DNA of 54,648 nucleotides from Flavobacteriales bacterium (GCA_019638085.1 JAHBUL010000024.1:1-54648); one strand, 5' to 3'; numbered from the stretch's first letter, positions 24,881-33,970 are shown. Made by a program: numbers and translations. The notes: generated by a model from the letters alone, not told the origin.

Positions 24881-24983
24881 AGTTGTCGGTTGCCAGTTGG
24901 CAGTTGTCGGGAGTGATCGGCAGTAAGAAGTAAACAGTGGACAGTAGCTCCGCGGCGGACGTCGGCAGCCCGACAACTGACAA
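24881..24983. repeat. GTTGTC-word hairpin element
   Basis: CAGTTGTCGGG (24901-24911) pairs perfectly with CCCGACAACTG (24969-24979). More copies of AGTTGTCGG and GACAACT flank these arms. It sits between the convergent ends of the MerR and hldD genes and may act as a bidirectional terminator. Confidence 0.65.
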
Positions 24984-25943
24984 CTATCGCGACAGCAAAA
25001 ACTCCGTCACATAATCCGAGATACCCTCTTCCAAAGTGTGGAAAGGCGCATCATAACCGATGCTGCGCAGCTTTTCCATCGGTGCCTCGGTGAAGTACTG
25101 GTACTTGTCGCGGATGTCGATCGGCGTGTCGATGAATTCGATCTGCTCGGGTTTGCCCATGGCGGTGAATACGCCGCGCGCGAGATCCAGGAAGGTGCGT
25201 GCCTTGCCGCTGCCGAGGTTGTAGATACCCGAGTGCTTCCGGTGCTCCATCAGGTAGATGCAGACGTTGCAGACGTCCTTCACATAAACGAAATCGCGGA
25301 GCTGGCCGCCATCGGTATAGTCCGGCCGGTGGCTGCGGAAGAGCTTCATACTGCCACTTTCGGTGATCTGGTTGAAGGCATGGAAGACCACCGAGGCCAT
25401 ACGGCCCTTGTGATATTCGTTCGGGCCGTACACGTTGAAGAACTTCAGGCCTGCCCAGAAGTAGGGCTTGGCTTCCTGTTGCAAGGCCCACTTGTCGAAT
25501 TCGTTCTTGCTCTCCCCGTACGGATTAAGCGGCTTCAACTTGTAGGGAAGCGCATCATCGGTATCACCGTAGCCAAGTTCCCCATCGCCGTATGTGGCGG
25601 CGGAAGAGGCATAGACCAAGGGGATCGCATTTTTCGCGCAGCGCTCCCAGATCTGCTGGCTGGAGCGCACGTTCAGCTCATCGAAGATCGCCTTGTTGAA
25701 CTCGGTGGTGTCCGTGCGCGCACCGAGGTGGAAGATGAACTGGATCAACTGCTCGTTGGCATCGATCCAAGCCGGGAAATCCGAGCGCTCCACGCGAGCA
25801 CTGAGCTTCACGTCAGCAAGGTTTGCATCCTTTTCCGTACGGGAGAAATCGTCCACAGCCACGAGGTCCGTGTAGCCGCGTTCCTGCAATTCCACCAATA
25901 ACCGACTGCCGATAAAACCTGCTGCACCCGTGACGATGATCAT
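24984..25943 (-). CDS. hldD: ADP-L-glycero-D-manno-heptose 6-epimerase
   Basis: 319 residues. NAD(P)-binding TGAAGFIG at 5-12, SDR catalytic set S113/S114, Y142 and K146 (PYGESK), and FNVYGPNEYHKGRMASV, which is diagnostic of HldD (RfaD). It converts ADP-D-glycero- to ADP-L-glycero-manno-heptose for the LPS inner core. No other heptose genes are nearby. Start 25943 is fixed by the Rossmann motif and by a -7 box four bases upstream of the ATG. Cytoplasmic enzyme. Confidence 0.95.
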   Translation of the reverse strand: MIIVTGAAGFIGSRLLVELQERGYTDLVAVDDFSRTEKDANLADVKLSARVERSDFPAWIDANEQLIQFIFHLGARTDTTEFNKAIFDELNVRSSQQIWERCAKNAIPLVYASSAATYGDGELGYGDTDDALPYKLKPLNPYGESKNEFDKWALQQEAKPYFWAGLKFFNVYGPNEYHKGRMASVVFHAFNQITESGSMKLFRSHRPDYTDGGQLRDFVYVKDVCNVCIYLMEHRKHSGIYNLGSGKARTFLDLARGVFTAMGKPEQIEFIDTPIDIRDKYQYFTEAPMEKLRSIGYDAPFHTLEEGISDYVTEFLLSR

Positions 25944-25947
25944 GGTG

Positions 25948-25955
25948 CGAAGGTA
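25948..25955 (-). promoter_or_regulatory. -7 box (TACCTTCG) for hldD
   Basis: On minus reads TACCTTCG, then four bases, then ATG 25943. Same box and spacing class as the MerR and Ppx/GppA genes, but on the other strand. Confidence 0.6.
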
Positions 25956-25979
25956 TTCTTTAGAGGCACCTCGATGGAG

Positions 25980-27026
25980 CTACTTCACCTCTTTCACCAG
26001 GATCACATACACCGGGAAGTGGTCGCTGTAGCCACCTTGGTAGTTGTCGCCCACATAGGTGCGGAACGGATAGCCAGCGAAGTTGCCTTCATCCTGCCGG
26101 AGGTAGGGTTGGTTGTACACGCGGGTGCCGTAATACTTGAGGTTTCCGCCAGCGCCGGTGACCAAGGCGGGGGAAAGGATGATCTGGTCAAAGAGGTTCC
26201 ATGAATCACGCCATGCCAAGGAGCCGATGCCCTTCTTATAGAGGTCGTACATCGGGTTGTAGAACTTCTTGTCGGTCACGAACTCCTTTTCACCGGTGGT
26301 GTTGAGGAACTTGCGGACGGAGGGATCCACGGGGTCATCGTTGAGGTCGCCCATGTACAGGATGCGCGCATCGGCGTTGCGGGCCATCAGCGAATCGATG
26401 ATGTGCCGGCCCAATTGGGCCGCGAGGATACGCGATGGCAACGAACGCTTTTCGCCGCCATAGCGGGATGGCCAGTGGTTCACGATCACGCTGACGGTGT
26501 CGCCATCCATCAATCCGGTTACCACCAGTTGATCGCGTGTGCGGAAGAGGCTGTCCTCGGGATTCCGCAAGGGGTATGCACGCTCATGCAATAGCGTGAA
26601 GTAGGCCGGGTTGTACACGAAGGCCACATCCACACCGCGGCGGTCCGGGCTGTCATGGTGTACGATCTGGTAGCCCCGCTTGGCCAATACCCCGGTCTTC
26701 ACCAGGTCCTCCACCACGCCCCTGGTTTCCACCTCACACAGCCCGAAGCACACCAGCCCGTCCGGCAACACATCGGTGGCCATCTCGCCGAGCACCTTCG
26801 CCAAATGATCCAGCTTGCGCTCGTAGCGCTCGCTGTTCCACATCTTGGCACTGCCGGGCAGGTATTCCGCATCATCGTTGGGGCCATCGATGGTATCGTA
26901 CAAGTTCTCCACGTTGTAGAATCCAATGGGGCGGGGCGCATACCGCACCTCCTCCTTCTGGGCAGAGGCTCCATGGATCAGGAAGGCGGAAGCGAACAGG
27001 AAGAGCAGGCGGGAGAAAATGGTCAT
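25980..27026 (-). CDS. Secreted endonuclease/exonuclease/phosphatase (EEP) family protein
   Basis: 348 residues from ATG 27026, which gives the signal peptide MTIFSRLLFLFASAFLIHGASAQ. EEP-fold motifs in order: FYNVENLYD (metal site), FGLCEVE (catalytic Glu), NHWPSRYGG, GDLNDDP (catalytic Asp/Asn) and SDHFPVY (catalytic Asp-His). All active-site residues are present. It should cut phosphodiester or phosphomonoester bonds outside the cytoplasm, so a nuclease or phosphatase for nutrient phosphate is likely. No sorting domain, so periplasmic or lipid-free export by another route. Divergent from a T9SS protein with two phospholipase D-type active sites. Confidence 0.85.
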   Translation of the reverse strand: MTIFSRLLFLFASAFLIHGASAQKEEVRYAPRPIGFYNVENLYDTIDGPNDDAEYLPGSAKMWNSERYERKLDHLAKVLGEMATDVLPDGLVCFGLCEVETRGVVEDLVKTGVLAKRGYQIVHHDSPDRRGVDVAFVYNPAYFTLLHERAYPLRNPEDSLFRTRDQLVVTGLMDGDTVSVIVNHWPSRYGGEKRSLPSRILAAQLGRHIIDSLMARNADARILYMGDLNDDPVDPSVRKFLNTTGEKEFVTDKKFYNPMYDLYKKGIGSLAWRDSWNLFDQIILSPALVTGAGGNLKYYGTRVYNQPYLRQDEGNFAGYPFRTYVGDNYQGGYSDHFPVYVILVKEVK

Positions 27027-27129
27027 GAGGATGCGAAAGGGGCGGCAAGTTATCCGTTCAATGCACCCGGTTGCCAAATTCCGGGCCAATATGGGCACAA
27101 ACCCTGCGCAGGGTCGTTCCTTTGTACCC

Positions 27130-29304
27130 ATGAGATGCTCCTTGTCCAGTGCGTTCTTCGCCGGTTTCCTGTTCGTTTCATCCACCCAAGCCCAGTCCAT
27201 CGCTGATGCCCGCAATGCCCCATTGGGCAGCCAGGTCACCGTCAGCGGTATCGTCACCTCCGGCCCTTCGCTGGGCGGCATCCGCTATGTTCAGGATGCC
27301 ACCGCAGGTATCGCCGCCTTCCCCGGCAGCGGCTCGGCACCGGGATTCAACCCGCAACCGGGAGATGCGATCACCCTCTCCGGTACGCTTGTGGAATACA
27401 GCGGGCTGCTGGAGATCACGCCCATCAGTGACTTCAGCATCAGCAGTACCGGCAATGCACTTCCGGCGCCGCAAGTGATCACTCCGGACCAATTGAATGA
27501 ATTGGTCGAGTCGGAGTTGGTGCGTATCGAAGGCGCCTACTTCTCCGGATCCGGCACCTTCACCTCGGGCCTCTGGCCGGTGCAGGTGGGCGCACAGACA
27601 GCCAACATCTACTTCCGATCCGGGCATCCGATGATCGGCACGCCGGTACCCAGTGGACCAGTGGATATCACCGGCATCGCCTCGCAATTCGATAGTGCCC
27701 CGTTCACGGGCGGCTATCAGTTGCTTCCCCGCGCCAATACGGACATCACGCCCCATGCACTGATCAGCATCCTTCCGCCAGTCCAGCAACAAGCCTTGGT
27801 GGCGGATGGCTTCACCTTGAGCTGGCAAACGAACCTGCCGGGCAGCTCCGAGGCGTTCTATGGCACCACGCCCGCTTTCGGCTCGCACGCAGACGGCGCT
27901 GGCTCCACCACTGCGCACGACCTGCAGCTCAGCGGCCTTCAACCCGCAACGTTCTACTATGCCCAAGCATTCTCCGTGGCCGGCGGCGATACCGCGTTCT
28001 CGGTACCCGGCATCTACTCCACGGCCTCCACATCCAGCGGTGCCATCCACGTGTACTTCACCAAAAGCGTGGATACCAGCGTGAGCAGTGGCACGGATGC
28101 GATCGGCCTCTTCCAAGCCACGGATGATACCCTCAAAGCCTACATCGACCGCGCACAGCAAACGCTCGATATCGCGATCTACAACACCAACAGCACGCTA
28201 CTCGTGGCGGCGGTAAATGCCGCTGCGGACCGCGGCGTACAGGTGCGCTGGATCGCGGAAGGAAGCAACGCCAACACTGCACTGGCCGCGCTGGATCCGA
28301 CCATTCCCGTTTTGTTCCGCACTGATGGCCAAGGCAGCGGCATGCACAACAAGTTCTTCGTGATCGATGCCGAGGATCCCGAGCGCGCCACCATCATGAG
28401 CGGCTCCTGCAACTGGACCGTCCAGAGCTTCTTCGATGATTACAACAACATCCTCTTCATCCAGGACCAGGCCTTGGCGCGTTGCTACCGCATGGAGTTC
28501 GAGGAGATGTGGGGCGGCAGCGGCGCGCAGCCCATCCCCGCGTTCAGCCGCTTCGGCCCGGACAAGACCGACAATACGCCCCATCTCTTCAATGTGGATG
28601 GCATCCTGGTGGAGAGCTACTTCTCCCCTACCGACGGCGTTACGGACCGCATTGTGGAAGCGATCAATGCCGCGGACCACAGCGTCCGCTTGGCCTTGTT
28701 CGTGTTCACGCAGAACGATATTGGCGATGCCGTGCTCGCCGCCCACAACCGCCCGGGTGTGCTGGTGCAAGGTGATGTGGAGGATGTGAACAGCACGGGA
28801 TCGGAGTTCAACTACCTCGTAGGCCAAGGCGTGGAACTATACTCACACGAGAACGAGCCCGGTCTGTTGCACCACAAGTACGCCATCATCGATGAAGGCA
28901 GCACGGATGACCCGTTGGTGATCACCGGAAGCCACAACTGGAGCGCTTCCGCCGCAACGGTGAATGACGAGAATACCTTGGTGATCCACGACGCCACCGT
29001 AGCGAACCTCTTCTACCAGGAATGGAATTCACGCCACAGCGATGTGACGGCGATAAAGGAAGCGGAGCAACAGCCGGGGATCTCCGCATGGCCCGTGCCG
29101 GCGAACAACTGGATCACAGTGGAACCGGCCGCCGGTGGCTTGGCCCGGATCAGCCTGCACGATGCCACAGGCCGCGAGGTATACCGCACGGAAGCGCAAG
29201 GGCGCACGACCATCTTCGTTGCGGAACTTCCAGCAGGCCTGTACACGCTTTCCTGCATGCAGGATGGCGTACGCTCGCAACGAGCGGTGATGGTGGTGAG
29301 GTGA
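27130..29304 (+). CDS. T9SS-secreted OB-fold / Fn3-like / double PLD phosphodiesterase
   Basis: 724 residues from ATG 27130 (signal peptide MRCSLSSAFFAGFLFVSSTQAQ). Residues ~25-210 form OB-fold nucleic-acid-binding-like domains as in YhcR-type nucleases. Residues ~215-310 form a fibronectin III-like domain. Two phospholipase D modules follow, each with a complete HxKxxxxD motif: HNKFFVID with downstream GSCNW, and HHKYAIID with GSHNW. The last ~75 residues are a T9SS sorting domain (AWPVPANNWITVEP to AVMVVR). A secreted phosphodiesterase, more likely a nuclease than a lipase given the OB domains; that is inference. TTCCTTTG at 27117-27124 is a one-mismatch -7 box five bases upstream of the start. 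Confidence 0.88.
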   Translation: MRCSLSSAFFAGFLFVSSTQAQSIADARNAPLGSQVTVSGIVTSGPSLGGIRYVQDATAGIAAFPGSGSAPGFNPQPGDAITLSGTLVEYSGLLEITPISDFSISSTGNALPAPQVITPDQLNELVESELVRIEGAYFSGSGTFTSGLWPVQVGAQTANIYFRSGHPMIGTPVPSGPVDITGIASQFDSAPFTGGYQLLPRANTDITPHALISILPPVQQQALVADGFTLSWQTNLPGSSEAFYGTTPAFGSHADGAGSTTAHDLQLSGLQPATFYYAQAFSVAGGDTAFSVPGIYSTASTSSGAIHVYFTKSVDTSVSSGTDAIGLFQATDDTLKAYIDRAQQTLDIAIYNTNSTLLVAAVNAAADRGVQVRWIAEGSNANTALAALDPTIPVLFRTDGQGSGMHNKFFVIDAEDPERATIMSGSCNWTVQSFFDDYNNILFIQDQALARCYRMEFEEMWGGSGAQPIPAFSRFGPDKTDNTPHLFNVDGILVESYFSPTDGVTDRIVEAINAADHSVRLALFVFTQNDIGDAVLAAHNRPGVLVQGDVEDVNSTGSEFNYLVGQGVELYSHENEPGLLHHKYAIIDEGSTDDPLVITGSHNWSASAATVNDENTLVIHDATVANLFYQEWNSRHSDVTAIKEAEQQPGISAWPVPANNWITVEPAAGGLARISLHDATGREVYRTEAQGRTTIFVAELPAGLYTLSCMQDGVRSQRAVMVVR

Positions 29305-29395
29305 GTGCCGCAGGTGCGGCTTGTTGTCTTATGTCGGTTGTCCTATGTCTTATGCTGCGCATCGTGTGCATAGGACATGGGACATAAGACAGCCG
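29305..29395. repeat. TCTTATGTC-type hairpin element, copy 1
   Basis: Starts right after the stop codon. GCCGCA-GG-TGCGGC (29307-29320) is a small hairpin followed by TTGTT. Then TGTCTTATGTC (29325-29335) pairs with GACATAAGACA (29381-29391), with GTCCTATG/CATAGGAC nested inside. Copy 2 at 31024-31118 shares the layout, and in its first hairpin both arms change together (GCCGGA/TCCGGC). Confidence 0.8.
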
Positions 29396-29415
29396 AAGTT
29401 CTTGGGCTTTTGGCC

Positions 29416-29423
29416 TACCTTCG
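29416..29423 (+). promoter_or_regulatory. -7 box (TACCTTCG) for the seven-repeat propeller gene
   Basis: Ends 34 bases before ATG 29458. Lies just downstream of the hairpin element. Confidence 0.5.
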
Positions 29424-29457
29424 AATTTGAACTGATATCCACCAAATATCCTCAGGC

Positions 29458-31023
29458 ATGTTCAAGGCTTTTGCAGTATTAGTGTCTCTAGCCATCCCGA
29501 TTCTTTCCTCTGCGCAAACTGGCCCGGGGATCCAATGGCAGCATACTTGGGGCAGCTCGAGTGATGATGAAGCAAAGGAGATCAAGGTGACCGGAGATGG
29601 CGGATACGTCGTAGTTGGGAGCACGGGAGCCAACGACGGTGATGTAAGCGGCTACCATGGAGGCTACGCGGATGTATGGGTGCGAAAGCTGGATGCATTC
29701 GGTACAATGCAATGGCAGGGCGTTTTTGGAGGTACCGGCAACGACCAGGGCTTTGGTATCGATCAAACCAGCGGTGGTGGTTTGATCGTAGCCGCCGGCA
29801 CCAACTCAATTAATGGCGATGTATCGGTGAATCAAGGCAGTTTTGATGCTTGGCTGATCAAGTTGGATGGCAATGGTAACATGGAATGGCAACGGTCCTA
29901 TGGAGGAAGCTCAAGCGATGGGGCAAGTTCCGTGATCCAAACTGAGGACGGAGGCTATGCATTTGCGGGCTTCACCATATCCGACGACGGGGACGTTTTC
30001 GGGAATCATGGTAGCGCTGATTATTGGGTGGTCAAGCTGGATGCAAATGGCGACATAGAATGGCAAAAAGCATTGGGTGGCTCCGGTTACGATGTTGCAG
30101 AAGCCATTGAACAAACTTCGGATGGGGGTTTCATAATAACCGGAAGCAGCGGATCATCCGATGGGGATATTTCGGATCCTCAAGGAGGAACTGACATCTG
30201 GATTACCAAACTCAGTCCTACCGGTCAGTTGGAATGGGAACGCTCCTTGGGTGGCCAACTCAACGAAATCGGTTGGGCCATAATACAGACGCAGGATGGG
30301 GGATACGTTACTACAGGAGTGGCTGATGGGAGTTCTTTCGCATGTAGCAGTGATTATTCATATGTCTACGTTGCAAAGCTGGACAGCAGTGGTGAAATAG
30401 GATGGCAACGGACATGCCTTGGTGGAACAGGAGACGATTTTGGTTTAAGTGTTGTTCAATTGATGGATGGGGGGTTCGCCATCGCAGGTTCAACTAGATC
30501 CACTGATGGCGATGTAAGCTTCAACCACGGCATGGCCGATGGCTGGGTGATTCGCTTGGACCCCGAAGGAAATTTGCTTTGGGAGCGCACCCTTGGCGGT
30601 TCGTTGAACGATGCCCTCTACAGCATTGCCATTACCAACGACGGTGGCTACATAGTCGCTGGTTCCACGGCATCCTCCGATGGCGACGTGACCGAGAATA
30701 AAGGCCAAACTGATCTTTGGGTAGTCAAGCTCGGCCCGGATCCCGTAGGTATGGCTGAACAGGAGCCTCAAGCCATCTTCAGCCTATCGCCCAATCCGGC
30801 CAGTGAGGTGGTGCACATCCACTTCGAACAAGCTGTGCCTGTTGGCGCACAATTCAAGCTCTTGGATGCACAAGGTCGCCGCGTGGCTTCCCCGCATGAT
30901 GGCAGAGCGGTCGCACCCGGAAGCGAGCTGCAGTTCTCCGTGGCACACTTGCCCACCGGAATGTATGCTGTGCAGCTGAGCAAAGGCGGTGGTACCTGGA
31001 CGCAGTGGTTCGTGAAAGAGTGA
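29458..31023 (+). CDS. T9SS-sorted seven-repeat beta-propeller protein
   Basis: 521 residues. Signal peptide 1-20 ending SSAQ. Seven repeats of ~56 residues follow with pattern WQRxxGGSxxDxxxxIxQTxDGGYxxxGSTxSxDGDVS...DxWVxKLDxxG; repeat 5 is the most diverged. Seven units fit one seven-bladed propeller. From residue ~445, LSPNPASEVVHIHF to QWFVKE is the T9SS sorting domain. Surface or secreted protein, ligand unknown, no catalytic motif. It has hairpin elements of one family on both sides (29305-29395 and 31024-31118). Codon use is slightly AT-richer than in the neighbours. Confidence 0.87.
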   Translation: MFKAFAVLVSLAIPILSSAQTGPGIQWQHTWGSSSDDEAKEIKVTGDGGYVVVGSTGANDGDVSGYHGGYADVWVRKLDAFGTMQWQGVFGGTGNDQGFGIDQTSGGGLIVAAGTNSINGDVSVNQGSFDAWLIKLDGNGNMEWQRSYGGSSSDGASSVIQTEDGGYAFAGFTISDDGDVFGNHGSADYWVVKLDANGDIEWQKALGGSGYDVAEAIEQTSDGGFIITGSSGSSDGDISDPQGGTDIWITKLSPTGQLEWERSLGGQLNEIGWAIIQTQDGGYVTTGVADGSSFACSSDYSYVYVAKLDSSGEIGWQRTCLGGTGDDFGLSVVQLMDGGFAIAGSTRSTDGDVSFNHGMADGWVIRLDPEGNLLWERTLGGSLNDALYSIAITNDGGYIVAGSTASSDGDVTENKGQTDLWVVKLGPDPVGMAEQEPQAIFSLSPNPASEVVHIHFEQAVPVGAQFKLLDAQGRRVASPHDGRAVAPGSELQFSVAHLPTGMYAVQLSKGGGTWTQWFVKE

Positions 31024-31118
31024 GATGAGTGCCGGAGGTCCGGCTTGTTGTCTTATGTCGGTTGTCTGATGTCTTATGCTTGCACCGTCGGCAGCATAAG
31101 ACATAGGACATAAGGCAG
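31024..31118. repeat. TCTTATGTC-type hairpin element, copy 2
   Basis: GCCGGA-GG-TCCGGC (31031-31044), then TTGTTGTCTTATGTC words, with TGTCTTATGC (31070-31079) pairing with GCATAAGACA (31094-31103). Lies between convergent genes; probable bidirectional terminator. Confidence 0.8.
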
Positions 31119-31131
31119 ACCGCAATCCCAC

Positions 31132-31764
31132 CTACTCTGCGGGAAAATACAGCGGGTGCCGATCATTATACCGGCGCATAAAAAGGAAGATCGTCTCCGG
31201 CTTCTTGCGCTCCTTCTTGGACAAGGCTTCAAACTCCTCTTTCAGGATGGCATCCTTGGCGATCGCGTTGTGGATGCCGCTGGCGCTCACCGGCAGGAAG
31301 TCGCCGGTGGCCATATCCAGGAAGCGCTGCTCTTCCACGGTGTAGGTGGTGGAGCCGCCCATCATGTACGGGTCGAAATTGCGGTAGGTGGCATCGAAGA
31401 CCAAGTGCGCCAGCGAACCCATGAGGCCGATGCGGGAGAAGCTGTTCCCGGCGCGGACGTAGACCACGCCTTTGTCGCAAAAGCCCCATGAGCGGTCGAG
31501 GTCCAAGCGCACTGGCTGGCCGGTGCTGTCCGGGAAAAAGAGCTTGCCGTTGGTGCTGCGCAGATCGGTGACCCGTTGGCCTTGTGCGGTGGTGAGCGCC
31601 GCGAATGGAATGCTCGGGCTGTTGCTGCGGAACGCTTGAAAGTCCCGGTAGATGCCATCGTGGAATACATAGGCACCACTGTAACGAACACTGTCCTCGG
31701 GTTGCTGGGCGAACACGGCTACGCTGCACAGAAGCGCACCTGACACCAGCATCATCCCCCTCAT
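31132..31764 (-). CDS. Secreted protein of unknown function
   Basis: 210 residues from ATG 31764, which overlaps the stop of the hydrolase gene (ATGA) and gives the signal peptide [21 protein letters not shown] do not recognise the family. The mature part has alternating beta-prone segments (RYSGAYVFHDGIYRDF, TDLRSTNGKLFF, WGFCDKGVVYV) and a basic C-terminus KKERKKPETIFLFMRRYND. The FHDGIYRDFQAF start resembles Bacteroidota proteins annotated only as hypothetical. Third gene of the pdxJ operon; periplasmic or outer-membrane associated. Confidence 0.8.
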   Translation of the reverse strand: MRGMMLVSGALLCSVAVFAQQPEDSVRYSGAYVFHDGIYRDFQAFRSNSPSIPFAALTTAQGQRVTDLRSTNGKLFFPDSTGQPVRLDLDRSWGFCDKGVVYVRAGNSFSRIGLMGSLAHLVFDATYRNFDPYMMGGSTTYTVEEQRFLDMATGDFLPVSASGIHNAIAKDAILKEEFEALSKKERKKPETIFLFMRRYNDRHPLYFPAE

Positions 31765-32525
31765 GCCACGGAACGGATGAAGTCCATCACTTCCTCGGGA
31801 GCTTGGGCATGCACCCAGTGCCCTGCATACGGCACGGTCTCCACACGGCTTTGGGGGAATTGCTCCTTCAGCTGCGGCAGGTCCTCGCGGGTGATGTAGC
31901 CGCTCTTTCCGCCCCGGATGAACAAGGTGGGCACGCGCACTACTTCCGGCCCCATGGCGGCAAGGATGTGGTCCATGTCGCGCTGCAGCACCGGCACATT
32001 GAAGCGCCAGCCCAAGCGGTCCGGCTGCTCCCAATACAGGCTCTTCATCAGGAACTGCACCACGCCCGGCTCAGGGATCAAGGCGGAGAGATGATCCTCC
32101 ATCTCCTTGCGGGAGCCCTTGCTGGCGGGATCACTGGACGCTAGGGCGGCAATGATCGCGGCATGATCGCCGATGGGATATTCACGCGGCCCGATGTCGA
32201 TCACCACCAAGTGCTTCAGCAATTCCGGCCAACGCTGCGCGAAGGTGATCGCGGTCTTGCCGCCCATGCTGTGGCCTACCAGCACGATTTCCTTCAGGCC
32301 CAACTTCGTCACCAAGGCATGCACATCCTCCGCCATCAGCGGATAGGTGATCCGCTCTGTGTGCGGCGAGCGCCCGTGATCGCGTTCGTCCACCAGCACC
32401 ATATCGAATTCGGCACTGAGGGTGCGGCCGATGCTTCCGAAATTATCGCCGCTTCCAAAGAGGCCATGCAGCACCACCACCGGGGTGCCGGATCCTTCGC
32501 GGCGATAGAACAATTCCACGCTCAT
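31761..32525 (-). CDS. Alpha/beta hydrolase (YbfF-like esterase)
   Basis: 254 residues from ATG 32525. Oxyanion loop [12 protein letters not shown] (19-30), nucleophile elbow GHSMGG with S86, and C-terminal catalytic His in [14 protein letters not shown]. This is the full triad layout of the YbfF/acyl-CoA-thioesterase-like alpha/beta hydrolases often found beside pdxJ in Bacteroidota. Natural substrate unknown; a short-chain ester or thioester is typical. It overlaps the pdxJ stop (ATGA at 32525-32522) and the next gene's start in the same way, so the three genes are translationally coupled. Cytoplasmic. Confidence 0.88.
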   Translation of the reverse strand: MSVELFYRREGSGTPVVVLHGLFGSGDNFGSIGRTLSAEFDMVLVDERDHGRSPHTERITYPLMAEDVHALVTKLGLKEIVLVGHSMGGKTAITFAQRWPELLKHLVVIDIGPREYPIGDHAAIIAALASSDPASKGSRKEMEDHLSALIPEPGVVQFLMKSLYWEQPDRLGWRFNVPVLQRDMDHILAAMGPEVVRVPTLFIRGGKSGYITREDLPQLKEQFPQSRVETVPYAGHWVHAQAPEEVMDFIRSVA

Positions 32526-33235
32526 CGCAATTCCCGCAGGTAAAGTTGAACGGTGTTCTCCATGCCGAAGATGAGTGCATCGCAAACCAGCGCATGGCCG
32601 ATGGATACTTCCAGCAGGCCGGGCACCCGCGCCTTGAACCATGCCAAGTTGTCCAGATCGAGGTCGTGGCCGGCATTCAGGCCCAAGCCCACTTCGGCGG
32701 CCTGCTCCGCTGCGCGGATAAAAGGTGCCACCGCCGCTTGGCGGTCCTGCGCGTACTGGTCCGCATACGGGCCGGTGTACAGCTCGATGCGGTCGGTGCC
32801 GGTATCGGCAGCGCGGGCGATCAATTCCATATCCGTGCCCATGAAGATCGACGTTCGGATCCCCGCCTCCTTGAAGCGTGCGATCACCCGCTTCAACTCG
32901 TCCTTATGGGTGCGAGTGTCCCAGCCAGCGTTGCTGGTGAGCACATCGGGCGGGTCGGGCACCAAGGTCACCTGTGCGGGTTTCACCGCCAGCACCAGCT
33001 CGATGAAGGAGGCATTTGGATAGCCTTCAATGTTGAACTCGGTGGTGAGCACGGGCTTCAGGGCACGTACGTCCGCATAGCGGATATGTCGCTCATCCGG
33101 GCGCGGGTGTACGGTGATGCCTTGCGCCCCGTATCGCTCGATATCCAGGGCGCTTTGCAGCACGTCCGGCCGGTTGCCACCGCGTGCGTTACGCAATGTG
33201 GCCAGTTTATTGATGTTAACACTAAGCTTGGTCAT
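32522..33235 (-). CDS. pdxJ: Pyridoxine 5'-phosphate synthase
   Basis: 237 residues, usual length. [20 protein letters not shown] opens the TIM barrel; [14 protein letters not shown] carries the active-site His and Arg residues; [17 protein letters not shown] and [10 protein letters not shown] are the other conserved PdxJ blocks. Condenses 1-amino-acetone 3-phosphate (from 4-hydroxythreonine phosphate) with deoxyxylulose 5-phosphate in vitamin B6 synthesis. Leads a three-gene operon. The divergent CBS gene starts 73 bp away, and a TACTTTTG box on minus lies between them. Confidence 0.96.
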   Translation of the reverse strand: MTKLSVNINKLATLRNARGGNRPDVLQSALDIERYGAQGITVHPRPDERHIRYADVRALKPVLTTEFNIEGYPNASFIELVLAVKPAQVTLVPDPPDVLTSNAGWDTRTHKDELKRVIARFKEAGIRTSIFMGTDMELIARAADTGTDRIELYTGPYADQYAQDRQAAVAPFIRAAEQAAEVGLGLNAGHDLDLDNLAWFKARVPGLLEVSIGHALVCDALIFGMENTVQLYLRELR

Positions 33236-33272
33236 CCTTTCATCCCACTACCTTGGTCCCGCGGATCAGGTC

Positions 33273-33280
33273 CAAAAGTA
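33273..33280 (-). promoter_or_regulatory. -7 box (TACTTTTG) for the pdxJ operon
   Basis: On minus reads TACTTTTG, an exact TAnnTTTG, 37 bases before ATG 33235. On plus, a weaker TACCTTGG at 33249-33256 faces the CBS gene. Confidence 0.5.
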
Positions 33281-33307
33281 CCGACACCAGGCGCAACGCC
33301 ATTCGCC

Positions 33308-33970
33308 ATGCAAGCCATCGAACTCATATCCAGCGTTCTTCAACCCCTCAATCCCCGGGATCCCGTGGCGCATGCCTTGGAACTCATGGACGAGTTCCGC
33401 ACGGCGGTACTACCGGTGGTATCCAAGGGAAGGCTGGTGGGGCTGATGAAGGAGGAAGCTGCACTGGACAACAGCAAGCCCACGGCCACCGTGGAGACGC
33501 TGATGGACCAAGTGGAGATCCCATACGTGCGCGACCGGCAGCACGTGTATGATGTGTTGAAGCTGATGTCCGAGCGCAACCTCCCCGTAGTGCCTGTGCT
33601 GGACATGGGCGGGAACTACCTCGGCGTGGTAAGCGAGCACGAGGTGATGCGCCACATGGCGGACCTGGTGAACGCGACCGGACCGGGCAGTGTGCTGGTG
33701 CTGGAGATGGCCCAGAACGAATACTCGCTGCAACAGATCGCCCGTATCGTGGAAGATGAAGGAGCGCGGCTCCTGAGCGTGTACTGCACAGATGTGCCGG
33801 ACAGCCTGCGGATGGAGGTCACCTTGAAGATCAACCGGGAGGATATCAGCGCCATCCTGCAATCCTTCGACCGGTATGAGTACACCGTGCGCACCACTTT
33901 CCAGGGATCACGTGCGGAGGACAACCTGCGCAGCCGCTACGAGGACGTGATGCGGATCATCAAAATGTGA
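33308..33970 (+). CDS. CBS-pair domain protein
   Basis: 220 residues from ATG 33308; the open frame runs on upstream across pdxJ but that part is antisense noise. Two CBS motifs at ~1-60 and ~65-125 (VLPVVSKGRLVGLMKEE and LPVVPVLDMGGNYLGVVSEHEV). An ACT-like C-terminal half follows (~140-215: YSLQQIARIVEDEGARLLSVY). Such proteins sense adenine nucleotides. In many Bacteroidota this gene directly precedes nadK and the envelope genes uppS-bamA-ompH; here nadK is 2.2 kb downstream, separated by an Omp85-type gene. Confidence 0.88.
   Translation: MQAIELISSVLQPLNPRDPVAHALELMDEFRTAVLPVVSKGRLVGLMKEEAALDNSKPTATVETLMDQVEIPYVRDRQHVYDVLKLMSERNLPVVPVLDMGGNYLGVVSEHEVMRHMADLVNATGPGSVLVLEMAQNEYSLQQIARIVEDEGARLLSVYCTDVPDSLRMEVTLKINREDISAILQSFDRYEYTVRTTFQGSRAEDNLRSRYEDVMRIIKM

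Noticed and set aside
31761..32034. Upstream extension of the secreted unknown protein (frame open to 32034)
   Set aside because: That part is out of frame with, and inside, the alpha/beta hydrolase gene; ATG 31764 gives a clean signal peptide and an ATGA overlap.
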